Shown one piece after another: positions 11,026 to 21,854 of a DNA stretch of 64,000 bases. A program made the translations under genes and the position numbers. The notes under the pieces are model-generated. The model made no database searches and had not been told where the DNA came from. It saw nothing but the letters and a program-made list of their open reading frames with translations. Within the stretch, counting starts at the first letter, position 1, and every line of letters starts with the position of its first letter. Source of the stretch: Simmondsia chinensis (taxonomy: Eukaryota; Streptophyta; Magnoliopsida; Caryophyllales; Simmondsiaceae); contig JAGTTD010000006.1 in assembly GCA_018398585.1 (NCBI GenBank), forward strand, positions 2,430,501 to 2,494,500, given 5' to 3'.

Positions 11026-14000
11026 TCAAGAAAATTCGCGTTCACAGAGATTGTAACCTGAGATAAGGGAGCTTATAGCGAAGGCGACGAACGCTATGAA
11101 GGACATGCTCACCGACGCACTCGCCTTTTCTGTGAACTCGTCTTTTCCCCAGTTCGACTGCCAGTCGTCGACTCTGGTTGCTGCTGCTGACGACGCTGAT
11201 ATCAATAGATATGCTAGTATCTGCTAAGACCAAAGATTTAACATTATTTTGATATTAGCTAGTATGCGCTAGAATATTATTTTGATATTTTTCGCTTCTG
11301 TTAAATGCAACGAAGAGGTTGTGACATGAGACTCGAGGAACACGAGTGATAACAGGCAAGACAGTGTAAACGAGTTGAGCTAAACTTAGTCAAGTCAAAT
11401 CTAGCATTGAGGTTTGGCTTGAGAACATTTTGCATAGCTTGATCTTGGCTAAGACGCTGTCGAGCTTGGAGACTTTAATCTCAGACTTGGCTCGTCATGA
11501 GCTTGAGCTTGGGTTAAGTCGGTATCGACTTGGACTCATTTGGGTTCTAAACTTGGCTTAAAATTTGTTCATTTAGGCTCACCAATGAAAGGGTCTGAGC
11601 ATCACCAAGCCTGCATTTTACTCGTTCAGCTAAACAAAGCTAGGTTGGCACTATTTGGGCTCGCAATTTGCCGATCCTTTTGAGATACATAGCTAAATGC
11701 ACAACCTCCACCCAGTAATAAGCATCTTCCGGGCGAAACACATCCAACATTTTAACACAACTTTGTTCACGTTGATTTTCGAGTCGACGAATCAGCTCCA
11801 TAAACTATGTGGAAGACACTAATCATGAAATAGACCATGGATCTCTAAGACGCTTCTGGGTATCATTTTTTATTTGCACTTTTTGATTTTTAAGAAACTA
11901 TAAACCAGTTTTCAGTCAAACTAGGAAAAATCCTACAATAAGAGCCAAAAACCAGGAAAAATCGTTTCCAAATTACAATCTTTAGTTTCTGAAAAAGCCT
12001 GAAATTGAGAGCAAAACACAATATCTAATAGACTCAAGTTTACTCGTTGATCAAAACGACCACCGAGGCTAATTTATATAACATCCAAAAATGAACACGA
12101 TAACGAATGTGCTTATCAATCAATAGGATGACAGTGCTACTTACTTGATCCATTATAAAATCAAAGAGATGGCGAAGATGGTGTCTGATAACATGTTTCC
12201 CTGTGGTCAAATTGTAGGCTAAGTTACATGCCTGAAATGCTGCATATACAAATCCTATAACGTTCACTGCCACACAAAATCTGCAATCGAATAAGAGAAC
12301 TCTTAGGGAACTGACAACACGAACAACTAACGTATTGATGTACAGAACTTTGAATTCGACAAAAAAAGAAGCAAGGAACATCTAAGTAGTTTCGTTTTCT
12401 TGCCACTTTTTCGTAAATGTAAGCACACATGACTGAACCACGTAAATTTTATATGTTGTTTTGTTTTCTTGTCGACTCTTTTTGTTGTTCATTTGCATTC
12501 GTTTCCCTAACATACAAGAGGTCCCCACTCCACCTTGTTAAAAGAATAGTCTAGAATCCTCGACGAACTAGACCTTCTAGAGTCCTAGAAGCTTCCTTTA
12601 GGTATTTACATGAATTCCCTACAATATTCTAGAATTCTCTATACATGTATGTACATGAAGCTTCCAGAAACATCCAGGAGTCTATGGCTTTTGGAAATTG
12701 GTTTGTCGTTTGGGTCCCCTAGAGACATAACCTACCGGTAGAGAACACTGGCGGCCTCACATGACACCCGAGTTCAAATCTCCACAATGATACTTGTGGC
12801 TCCCCTTTATAGGGATTTTAAGGGGTATTCCCCCAAACACCCCCCCCCCCCCCCCCCCCCCACCCCCCCACAACCTCCCTCTTCCCCTGCTAACCTACCA
12901 AAAAAAATAAAAAAAAAATTTCGTTGGGTTTTCAACAAAATATTAAGTTGTTTTTAAGTCTTTTTTTGTAAAATTTAGAATAAATAATCATACAATCATT
13001 CACCTTCCACGACTCATATACATTCTAGTATTTAGAAGGGAAATTTTTTCCAGGAGATCTACATTGATTCTGCATTTTGAATGTTATACAACCTGAAATA
13101 TACAAGCAAAAACTACCATTTTGGATTTAATTTATTCAACTTTTGAGCTCCGTTTGGTTCAATGGGAAACATTCTTCTTACAGAAAATTTTCTTCATAAT
13201 ATATTTTCAAATGAATTGCCAAAAATAGGGTTTCAATCTTAAAAATTTGTATGAAATTCACACTTGGTTAAATTGAGGTAAAAGTAAAGCATATGGCATA
13301 AGACAACAATGGAAATCATTCCCCTTTCATTGAGAGGAAGTTAATTTTCCTCTAATGGAGGAAAGCATTTTCAAAATTTATAATTGTTACTAAGAAATTA
13401 TGCCCAAAAAAAAAAAAAAAAGAATTGAGATGGATGCTTTTGTATCAAAACAAACCGAGCCTCAATCACTGGAAGCAATCAATTTTCAAAAGAAAAATAA
13501 AACAGAAATCAAACACACTCCATTATGCAAAACTATCAATTTGAATTATACAATGAAATACAGGATTTGATGTAGTGGTAAAGCTATCCGTTCCCAATCT
13601 CATTGCTGTCATTACCTGCTGTAATCCTTACCAATCTAAAACAAAAGTTGACTGTTATAATCATGCCAATATTCATTTATTTCAACTAAATATTAAATCG
13701 GACTTGGCTTCAGTGGATACGTCAATTTTATCCTGAAGAGCTATCTCTCTAATTATCGGGGGAAAAAAATCAAATAGATTCACCGAATTATTAATTTGTG
13801 CTAATTAGCTTCTATGCTTTAGTTTTGTCCAAATTGAACGTCTTCGGCAATCATTTAGAGAGTCTAGTTTAAATAATAAGTAAACAACAACAACAATAAG
13901 AACCCACTGCCTCAAGAAGGCTCCCGCTTGGGCAGGGTTTGAAAGGGTAAGATGTACATAACCTTACCCCAACAGGTAACATCATGTAGAGAGGCTGTTT

Positions 14001-17000
14001 CCGAAGGGACCCCAACCCTAAAAGGACTCCTATCCCTTCAAATGAAAACAAGTATGTCTAATGCAAACAGGCACTACTTTAATCAAATCAAGTAGCAACA
14101 ATAACAAACATGCAAGCCTAGGGGCATGCAAACAACTGGGTTTGTGACATGTATTTTTAGCCATCATATTGCTTTATCTAAGGTCATTTGTTCAGTTAGG
14201 TTAGGAGGGTAAGGTAATGTCTAATTGTCTCCAACCAGTTTTTCTTTGGCCTGCCTCTACTTCTCTTCCAATGTGTATCATGTAATTGTTCATATTTTCT
14301 AACATGAGCAATAATCGGCCTGCTTCTAACATGTAGATGTCGCTCCCGCAACAATGGTGTCACGACCCTAGCCGTGACAAGGTCTTGTGCAGTGGAAGCG
14401 TGGTGCATCCGGTACCCGATAGCCCAGCAACAGCCAGGACGCGCTCCAGAAGTGGGACCCGGTTCTAGAATATTCTCCAACCGCTTTTCCCGCTCTTTAT
14501 TTGAATTCAAATCACTTTCCCGCCTTTTACTTACTTAGTTATTTTCCGCCAATATTTGAATATTTCGCTTTTCCCGCCAATATTTGAATAGGTAGTTATT
14601 TCCCGCCTAAATGGTTGTTCTAGAATATTCTAGAATAGTTCCCTAGCTTTCTCTATAAATAGAAGGCATTAGCTATTGTAATAATCATCCATCAATCTAA
14701 ACAAATCAATCAAAATGTAAAAGTTAATCTTTCCATCTCATCTCAAGTGTTCTTTCTATTTCGTTCTCTCACCTAAATCCTAATTCTTTTCTCATCTAAA
14801 ATCTATCTCAACTTCTATATCTCATCTCAAATTCTATCTTTCTCAACTCAATTTATCAATTCACGTTCCAAGTCCTATCCGAAATGGAGTCACGAATCCG
14901 AGGAACGTGACAAGTGGTATCAGAGCCATCTTCGATCAGAGGCTCGTTATTAAAAAATCAAAAAAAAAAAAAAATTGCTGCAAAATTCATAACCGATCAA
15001 GCTAGTGATTGCAAACGAGTACTGCACAAGGATACGGTGTTCGATTCAGTTGCTCTCGGTTACCAAGCTTGCTGTCATTGTGTTTTACTTTTTTTTGTTT
15101 TTTTAATGATGGTAAAGACACAACACCAGCCTTTAGCTTTCTCTTCTAAGAGAGGGGCAGCCTAAAGCCTCCGCTCGAGAAATGAGTAGAAGAGTCTCCG
15201 AGGGTTCTAGCAGATCTACATGGAAGCCTCGCCTTGAGTAACCTTCGCTAGCCGCACAGTTCACTAGTTTCACTTAGTGTTTTACTTAGCTGATCCTAAA
15301 TTGCACTAGCTGAATTTACGGTACCTAAGTTGCAGTACATCATTTCAGTGGAAGTAGCATCGAGTGGTTGATATTATTTACAGAGTTGTCGCTATGGTGA
15401 TTAACTAGCTGGACTTTTGCAGTAAATGCACAGATCCAGTTGATGGCTGCAAGAATTGTTCGAGATTCTACACTCCATGTTAAGGTTTCGAATGTTCTCT
15501 ATTCCATTACTAAGGATGTCCTCAACCAAGTCTTCTCTCCCTATGGTTGCATTGAAGAAATTGAAATCTACTCAACGTCTTCCTCGGAAATTGAAGCTCA
15601 AGTGACCTATACTTCAAAGAAAGATGCTGAAAACGCATGCAAATGGCTACACGGAAGAAACATGAGCACTAATCGGCCTGCTTCTAACATGCTCGAATCA
15701 TTGTAGATGTCGCTCCCGCAACAATGGCTATTAAAAAAAACCAACTATTTCAAAAGTTTAAGTTATCGGGAGAAGATGCATGAATGGTTTTACACTCCAA
15801 TATATCCTCTCACGTGAATGTTTATTGGATTTGAATGGTCTAAAACCTAATATAGAAATTATATTAATATTAAGGCTCCGTTTGTTTTGACGGAAAAGTA
15901 GAATCTATGAATTGATTTTTCTTCGGAAAAGGTTTTCCAAGGAAATATAAATTCCGAGTGGGGTTTTCCGTTGTTTGTTTCAAAGGAAAATTTAATTCCC
16001 CATTGTGATGTCTTTGTGTATCTTTTAAAAAAAATATTTTTCACCAATCATTTTATATCTTTTTATAGGACAACATAAGTAATAATATAACATATATAAA
16101 GTAGCAAAATAAAAAGTTAACTATCAAAGCTGTATAAATTAGGAAAATTATTTCTTCGTTATTCTAAAGTAATACCTGGGATTCATGATACACCAGAATG
16201 GTGAAGTGGATGAGGATGTCAGCAACAGGATTAAAGTAGGCTGGCAGAAGTGGAGGATGGCTTCCGGGGTGCTGTGTGATAGAAAGTTCCCGCTAAAGTT
16301 AAAGGAAAAATACTATAGGACGGTAGTAAGACCGGCAATACTATATGGGGCAGAGTGCCGACCAATGAAACAAAATCAAACACAGAGGATGAAGGTGGCA
16401 GAGATGAGGATGCTGCGCTGGATGTGTGGCCACACAAGGAAGGATACGATTAGGAATGATGTGATACGAAGTAAGCTGGGGGTAGCCTCGATCGAGGATA
16501 AATTGAGGGAGCACCGCCTAAGATGGTGTGGACATGTTAGCAGAAGACCGACTACAGCCCCAATCAGGAGGTGTGAACAGCTTCACACGGCGATAAGCAG
16601 AAAAGGGAGGGGCAGACCAAAGAAGAGTTGGCTGGAGATGATTCGTCAAGACTTAACCCACCTAAACCTAAGAGAGGAGATGACCTTAGATAGGGCACGT
16701 TGGAGGGCTAGCATAAGGGTAGCGGAGGGGGCAGAGGTGAGTAGCGCGGGGATTGGCTGGTAGTTTAAGATCTTTAGGCAGGCATAACCTCAAGGGTAGC
16801 ACTTATAGGCTAGCGTAGTCTCTGACCATACTTCTTATTCTTATTCTTCTTCTTCTTCTCCTTCTTCCTTTCTTCTCCTTCTTCCTCAAAATGCTTTGGT
16901 AATTGATTGGTGGTTTATCTGCAGGCACCAAACTACTTCAAGTTGGGGGTCCCCGAAAACAGTCTCCTTTCCAGCCGGAAGGGGTAAGGCTGCGTACATC

Positions 17001-19234
17001 ACCCCCCTAGACCCTGCTTTATGTGGGAGCCGCGAGACACTGGGACTGTTGTTGTATTCTAAAATTTGAGCATTTATCATGTAAATACTCTGTTATTTTA
17101 TTATATACAATGAGGTGCCATGAGATAAGAAATTTTATCACTTGTGTATATACTGTGTCAAAATCTAGTGAATTTTCATTAAAATTCGGGTAATTTCTGC
17201 CAAAAAATTGATGTAGTATAAATATTATATTATCAAAAGATTGTCCATATTCTAACAAAAATTAATTATATATTATCAAAAAATGTGTCATATTACCATT
17301 TTCGGACAAAAGAAATTATTAGATTATGATATAGGATACATATAGATTGCTGTTTTTATTTTAATATATACTAAATTTTAGTAAAAGATACTTGATTTAT
17401 GAAAAAAATTTTAAACTTCAAGGTATATTACTGTATATTACTGAAATATCACATAACCTATGTAACAAATACTAAAATATTACCTAAATAATTTCCTTCT
17501 ATAATATTATGTAACAATTCAACTTGATTAAAATTATTCTGTTGCAACAATAACAAAGTAATATCGAAGCTGCTTTTAATTATTCAGTCTAATTTTTGTC
17601 CGATGTTGACATTAAATGTTTACAGTGCAGTCTGGTTTATTTTGATTCGATCTCGATTTGCATAATGATAACCGTGAAGGTTTTTGAGTCACTTAGAATC
17701 ACGACTTCCCCCATTTTAAAAGGGAAATCATTTTCCCTCAATCCGTCGGAAAACCTTTTCCGTGAGCTAATGGCGCTCCAAACAAAGGAAAAGGGGAAAA
17801 CCACTTCCTAGAATGTGGTTTTTCCCTGAAACAAACGGAGCCTAAGAGTTGGGGCTATTGGGATTCACACTCGACCTTTTACTATAATAAAGCTTTGAAA
17901 CTATATTAAGGAATGAATTGTTATACAATAGAGTGCGAGTTATTTACTCCATTAGATTCGTATTTTTAAGTTTTTCAAAAGGGACCCTCGTTTTTTATAT
18001 TTAAATAGTCGTTTAAAAAATTTTAAATTTTAAATTATAGTTCAAAAAACCATATGTTATACATCTATACTTGTATCTACACTTTATACTTACTATTAAA
18101 AATCCGTTAAAAAAAAAAAATTATACTTGCTATTAAGTATAAGTTTTCCCTCCTCAAAATTGTTTCCTCGCTCATCCTTGAATTTATGAATATATATATC
18201 TATGCATATTAAAAAGTTTAATTTATAATAAGTTTAGCTTCTTTTTTTCAATTTAAATATATATAAGTTATTATATAAATAAACTTTATTTTTATTTATA
18301 TTAATAATATAATTTATTAATTATAATATATAATATAATCATTTAAAATTTAATCACGAAAAAACTACAGTACAAAATGGTATCAATCTCCAAAAGAACA
18401 TGAAGATGGACAAAAATGAAGGGGGAGAGGAGAGAGAAATGGCGGTCACTTCTACTCCCAAAAAAAAAAAAAAAAAAAAAAAGTTATATGAGTGATCGTA
18501 TTTTCAAATTTATTCAAATTAACTTATTATTTTTTATTTAAATTAATCTCTTCTATACTTTGCCTAAATTAGTTTTTTATTTTTATCACTTTAATCAAAT
18601 TATAACATCATCACTTTTTTTCTTAAAATGGTCAACAGGTTTATTTTATAGCGAAATTAAAATACAACATTATAATAAGAGATCAATTTAAACGAATTTA
18701 AAATAAAATAAATTGAAGAACAACACTAAGATAGGTAAAAATGGAGGAGAGAGGAGAGAGAAACGGCGGTTACCTGTACTCTCTGTACCGATCAAACGAG
18801 TCACCGCTCCAACCTTTAGTTTTATCCGACGCCATTATAGCAAACGCGATCAAGCAAACCAAAATTTCCCCAATCCTAAACCCTAGCGCCGCCTTCTCCA
18901 CCGCCTTAATCTCTCTCCCTATCTCCTGCGCCTCAGCCGATTCTCCGCCACCGCGCCACACTAACGCCGACGGCCGCTGTCCCTCCTCTCTCCGGTTGAA
19001 ATTCATGACGTAGCCGTGAGGATCGGAATGATTTAAAGCGGCGGCGGCGGCGGAGGTGGCGGCCTTGGGAGGAGTGAACGGGATCGGCGATGTCATCGGC
19101 GTGTGGAACTTCTCCTTCTCTGGTGCGATGATCGCCGTGGAGGATGGCGAAGTGGCGTGATATGGAGCGTCGGATTCGGATTCTGTGGCCGGTGATGGCA
19201 CCGCCAGTGGTGTTGGATGTCGTGGTGGTTTCAT
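11026..19234 (-). CDS. CASPL4A: CASP-like protein (CASPL4A type), three exons
   Basis: Coding exons are complement(18774..19234), complement(12145..12280) and complement(11026..11220), giving 263 residues. Exon 1 ends REY+AG|GTAACC, exon 2 opens GCAG|ATTTTG (Arg codon split, phase 2) and ends GATCAA|GTAAGT, and exon 3 opens AGCAG|ATACTAG. The protein has a Pro/Ser/Ala-rich cytosolic N-terminus and four membrane segments: GEILVCLIAFAIMAS, VAVNVIGFVYAAFQA, ILAYLLISASSAAA and SFIAFVAFAISSLISGYNL. It keeps the family Arg before TM1 (GFRIGE), the Asp before TM3 (MDQ) and the loop SDKTKGWSGDSFDRYREYR. CASP-like proteins are four-pass plasma-membrane proteins. CASPs proper scaffold Casparian strip formation; most CASPLs have no settled role. 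The start is the first in-frame ATG. Intron 1 (12281-18773) is loaded with transposons. The subgroup comes from remembered similarity. Confidence 0.9.
11221..12144 (-). other. Intron 2 of the CASP-like gene
   Basis: 924 bp with GT-AG ends. About 11335-11700 holds a decayed GAGCTC/AAGCTT-rich repeat like that at 22192-22600. No other gene was seen. Confidence 0.8.
12705..12870 (+). repeat. Possible tRNA-derived SINE
   Basis: An A-box-like CCGGTAGAGAAC and a B-box-like GAGTTCAAATCTCC about 35 bp apart resemble a pol III internal promoter. A homopolymer C tract follows (12840-12862). No TSD was found. Confidence 0.35.
12840..12870. repeat. Poly(C) tract
   Basis: About 23 consecutive C, then A and seven more C. 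The exact length is prone to sequencing error. Confidence 0.85.
13148..13473. mobile_element. PIF/Harbinger-like MITE
   Basis: The ends GAGCTCCGTTTGGTTCAA and ATCAAAACAAACCGAGCCTC are imperfect inverted repeats. Related along its length to 42092-42445: both have paired TTCCTC...GAGGAAA blocks in the centre and end ATCAAAACAAAC. No coding capacity. Bordering trinucleotides TGA/TCA are a weak TSD. Confidence 0.55.
13872..14356 (-). mobile_element. 5'-truncated RTE-type LINE, 3' end
   Basis: Read on the minus strand, 14345-14192 encodes the C-terminal end of a plant RTE reverse-transcriptase ORF, with RGRPKKNWLETIRH. The 3' UTR follows, and then (14040-13880) the tail module with GGAAACAGCCTCTC, GGTAAGG-type and CGGGAGCC-type motifs and a TTGTTGTTGTTG end. 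This one continuous fragment ties the tail found on the 5S-headed SINEs to an RTE LINE. Confidence 0.8.
14358..14912 (+). repeat. LTR of an unidentified retrotransposon
   Basis: Starts TGTCACGACCC and ends GGAACGTGACA (TG...CA, with the two ends inverted to each other). It contains TATA (CTCTATAAATAG, from 14651). A primer-binding site follows at 14915-14927. There is no second LTR downstream and no pol domains, so the element is truncated. Confidence 0.75.
14915..14927 (+). promoter_or_regulatory. Primer-binding site, initiator tRNA-Met
   Basis: TGGTATCAGAGCC lies two bases after the LTR end, complementary to initiator tRNA-Met. Confidence 0.85.
15440..15706 (+). pseudogene. PTB-like RNA-recognition-motif fragment
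   Basis: An 88-codon frame has LHVKVSNVLYSITKDVLNQV then FSPYGCIEEIEI and KDAENACKWLHGRNMS. This resembles the second RRM of plant polypyrimidine-tract-binding protein homologues (the VLYPIT...FSPHG type) by my recollection. It starts just after a TTTTGCAG acceptor-like sequence at about 15413-15420. From about 15664 it runs into RTE LINE sequence, so the last 13 residues are not PTB. It is a fragment, 0.5 kb behind an LTR, and probably a captured gene piece. Expression is unknown. Confidence 0.5.
15664..15726. repeat. Duplicate of the LINE segment at 14308-14356
   Basis: AATCGGCCTGCTTCTAACAT and GATGTCGCTCCCGCAACAAT recur here and at 14314-14356, with about 12 extra bases between them in this copy. 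The two copies flank the LTR plus PTB-like segment. Confidence 0.7.
16169..17054 (+). mobile_element. 5'-truncated RTE LINE inside the PIF element
   Basis: Flanked by TATTCTAAA on both sides (16160-16168 and 17055-17063). It holds the C-terminal end of the reverse-transcriptase ORF, a 3' UTR with a TTC/TTA microsatellite (16822-16886), and the tail module GGTAAGGCTGCGTACATC...GACACTGGGACTGTTGTTG. The same tail occurs on the 5S-headed SINEs. Insertion order is TRIM, then PIF, then this LINE. Confidence 0.82.
16185..16763 (+). pseudogene. RTE LINE reverse transcriptase, C-terminal part
   Basis: 192 codons open from ATG at 16185 to a stop at 16761. It includes VGWQKWRMASGVLCDRKFPL, YRTVVRPAILYGAE, MRMLRWMCGHTRKDTIRN, LRWCGHVSRRP and RGRPKKSWLEMIRQDLTHL, a well-known C-terminal signature of plant RTE LINEs. 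The frame enters in the thumb region. The endonuclease and the catalytic YADD region are missing, so it cannot act as an enzyme even though this stretch has no stop. Confidence 0.9.
17064..18400. other. Rest of the PIF element, then AT-rich intron DNA
   Basis: 17064-17842 is the right part of the PIF element. 17931-18400 is AT-rich with A/T homopolymers and no recognised gene. Confidence 0.5.
18405..18463. repeat. Decayed duplicate of the exon 1/intron 1 junction
   Basis: GGGAGAGGAGAGAGAAATGG and the following CGGTCACTTCTACTC resemble 18741-18780, which contains the 3' end of CASP-like exon 1 and its splice donor. The donor is changed here (plus-strand GTCACTTCTACTC against GTTACCTGTACTC). 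A poly(A) run follows at 18459-18482. Confidence 0.5.
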
Positions 19235-19400
19235 CGTGGTGGTTGGAGAGGGGAGAGAGAGAGAGAGAGAGGATTTTGAAGGGGGCTGATGGAGGAGAGA
19301 GAGAGAGAGGTATAATTATGGAGTCAAAGTGAGGTCTATCCCTACCTACGTAATCCAGATATTCCCATTTCTTGTCGGATTCTCCCCCTATTGTTATAAA
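19235..19400 (-). promoter_or_regulatory. 5' flank of the CASP-like gene with GA repeats
   Basis: On the plus strand GAGAGAGA runs lie at about 19252-19270 and 19299-19309, so the transcript or promoter side of the gene carries CT repeats close to the ATG, a common feature of plant core promoters. A weak TATA-like TTTATAA on the minus strand lies near 19385-19391. Confidence 0.4.
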
Positions 19401-19529
19401 TTGCATAATATTGTTAGGCTCATGACAATAGAACGGATAAAATTTATTATTTTACAGATATTTATTTTAATTGGGGCAAATACGGGTATAAGTAAGACAT
19501 ATAGCACATATGAATGGGTTTACCCATCA

Positions 19530-19934
19530 TAGGTATGGGGCGGTACAGGTATGGTATTGTATCTGTCCTATCCTGCTCCATACTCGGCCGTATACAAATT
19601 ATATCCGCTTTATTTTGTCTCTACTTGACTTTCAAATTAAAAAATGCGTGACTGAATTCAATTATTTAAATTATTTGTTAATATTACAACAAAATATAAT
19701 TGAATTCTAAAAAATAGTATTAAATGATTAATACGAGCGGGCAAGGATAATCGATGGGTATGAGGCGGGTAATGGCTATTTGTTGAGTGCTCGATGGATA
19801 ATGAGGTGGGTAAGGGTATGGGTTTATACTCGCCTCGTAGCGAGTAATGGGGTGGGTATGGATATGAATTTGGATAGCGGGTACGGATATGGAGGAGGCA
19901 CCCCTGTACCCGCCCTACCCCATTGCCATCCCTA
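19530..19934. mobile_element. hAT-like element, GGGTACC family
   Basis: The right end GCCCTACCCCATTGCCATCCCTA matches the family terminus. The left end TAGGTATGGGGCGG is shortened. The interior has GGGTATGG/GGGTAAGGG units. No convincing TSD. Confidence 0.6.
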
Positions 19935-19949
19935 AATGTTAGGTGATAG

Positions 19950-20950
19950 TTTGAAGTATGGAACTAGAGCTTGAAATTAGGGTTAATATTGGAATTGGAA
20001 TCTGAAATGAGGGTTAAAATTGGAATTGGTGTCTGAAATCAAGGTTGATACTAGAATTAAAGCCCAAAATTTCAATTATGTTATTTTCTTCACTTGTTGG
20101 AATTGAATACATTGCTCAGTTCTTTGGGATAGGGGTAAACAATTGCAATTTCATAGTAACTTTGCTGACCTGAAATTCGAAATGACCCCACTTTATTAAC
20201 AAAAACCTAAGATGGCTTAAAACCAAAAGACTTGATGCGAACTATATTTGGCTCGAACCTTGAAATCATCCAACTCTAGTGACTGGAACCTAAAATGACC
20301 CGAATCAACTTAACTTAAAGTCCAAAATGACTTAAAATGATTGGTTCAAAACCCATGTGACTCAAATCCAAAAAATGAAACTAACAAACTTTAATGTGAT
20401 GTAACTAAGCTGAGCCCGAAGTCAAATAACTTAACCAAATTGACCTAAAAACCTAATATGACCCGAACTCAAAATGACCTGACCCATGTCAATCTCAACC
20501 TAAATTTGACGTGACCCAAGATAACTCGCAATTGAAATGATCCCATTTGTTTGACCCAAAACTAAAATGACTCAAGCTCGAAATTACCTAAATCAATTCA
20601 AACCTGATCCATTCTGGCCTAAATCCCGAAATGAGCCAACTTGATATCGAAAATCCCAGATGACTCGAACACAAAATGATCTAACACAACTAAAACTCGA
20701 CCTTGCTCGAATTTCAAATAACTTGAACTCAAAGTGATTCGATGTCCTGGCTGATTCAAAACTCGCAATGCTCTAACTCGATTGACCGAAAACCTATGAT
20801 GACTTGAATTATTATAAAATTATAATTTGGACCTCTAATTTCTTTGATTGACCGAACAATAAATTTTAATTCAATCGGATTCCAATTCCACCATAATTTG
20901 ATTTGGAATTGCATTTCCATAATTCTAATTCTATGTGCCAACCAAAACCT
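19950..20950. repeat. Degenerate minisatellite-like element related to 31166-32022
   Basis: The body is built from words such as CCCGAACTCAAAATGACCTG repeated with drift. The borders are rich in GGAATTGG (left) and CCAATTCC/CCAATTCCAC-like (right) words, ending AACCAAAACCTTAGG. The copy at 31166-32022 has the same plan with clearer inverted ends. Confidence 0.55.
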
Positions 20951-20954
20951 TAGG

Positions 20955-21849
20955 ATAAATTACGTAATAGTACTTGGAGGTTTGATATAGTAATTTTTTA
21001 ATCTATAAATTATATGAAATAATCTTTTACTCTAAGTTACATATATTTTAATAAGATAGTCCAAATAATGGTGTGAAAGGGTGTAAAACTTATCGTATTT
21101 GTTAGTAAATCCACCATCCCCTTATTATTCCTCTCATTCCAACATGCGAACTGTAATGTTATGTCACTGCTAATAAAAAAAAGTTTAGGTGAGAGGCCTA
21201 ATTTAGACCCTTACATATTGTCTAATTTATTAAATACACGTAACTTTTTGGCTAAAATATTATATTCACAAAGTTTGTGGACTAAAAGTTAATACACTAA
21301 ACCTCATGGTACTAATGTGTAATCTACCCGTAACATTATTGTCAAACCAAAAATATTAATATTAGAGTAATGTTGTTAGAATTTATGGTTATTATACGAT
21401 ATAAGTTATATCATTATTCTAATAATAATAATTTATACTCTGAAAATAATAACGCCCTGGAAATCATGTCAGCCCATAAGAACAATACAACTCTGGCCTA
21501 CGTTGCCTCCGGTAGTTCATCTAATGTGTAAAAGTGGGTCAATGCACTAACCATACCAGTCGCTACTAAAAGATCGAGTTAGGTCATGTAATGAGTCATG
21601 TCGAGCCTAGCCTAGTTAGGTTGGGTCAACCCTTGACCCAATCTGTTAGGGGTTTAGTGCAACGCTTTTGATCTCATATAAAGAAAAAAGGGTCCAGATG
21701 ATAAATATTTGATTATCTTTATTTTGTCTACTAAATAAGAGAGAGAGAGAGCAAAAACGTTGCAATGAATTTACCATTAATTCCTTTAACCCACATACCA
21801 TTCATGACTGAGTACATAAGCAGTAAGTGAAATAGCATTACATCCAAAG
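20955..21849. other. AT-rich spacer with one small MITE
   Basis: A small AATGTT...AATAATAAC palindromic MITE lies at about 21365-21452. A (GA)n run sits at 21739-21752. No gene was seen. Confidence 0.45.
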
Positions 21850-21854
21850 ATACT

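Larger units (their letters stand above)
15874..17842. mobile_element. PIF/Harbinger element carrying a nested RTE LINE
   Basis: The terminal inverted repeats GGCTCCGTTTGTTTTGACGG and CTGAAACAAACGGAGCC are flanked by TAA on both sides (15871-15873 and 17843-17845), the 3-bp TSD of PIF/Harbinger. Without the nested LINE it is about 1.1 kb and noncoding. The copy at 55290-56113 shares both ends. Confidence 0.85.
15729..17930 (-). mobile_element. TRIM remnant split by a PIF/Harbinger element
   Basis: 15729-15870 matches the LTR and polypurine side of the TRIM at 58033-58325 (ACCAACTATTTCAAAAGTTT, GGTTTTACACTCC). 17846-17930 matches its other half (GGGGCTATTGGGATTCACAC, then a shortened LTR). 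The PIF element lies between them, so the TRIM is the older insertion. Confidence 0.65.
12281..18773 (-). other. Intron 1 of the CASP-like gene, expanded by transposons
   Basis: 6,493 bp. It contains a tRNA-like SINE, a PIF-like MITE (13148-13473), an RTE LINE 3' end (13872-14356), an LTR with a PTB-like fragment (14358-15663), and a nested TRIM, PIF/Harbinger and RTE stack (15729-17930). The spliced reading frame is intact, so the gene may still be expressed despite the load. Confidence 0.85.
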
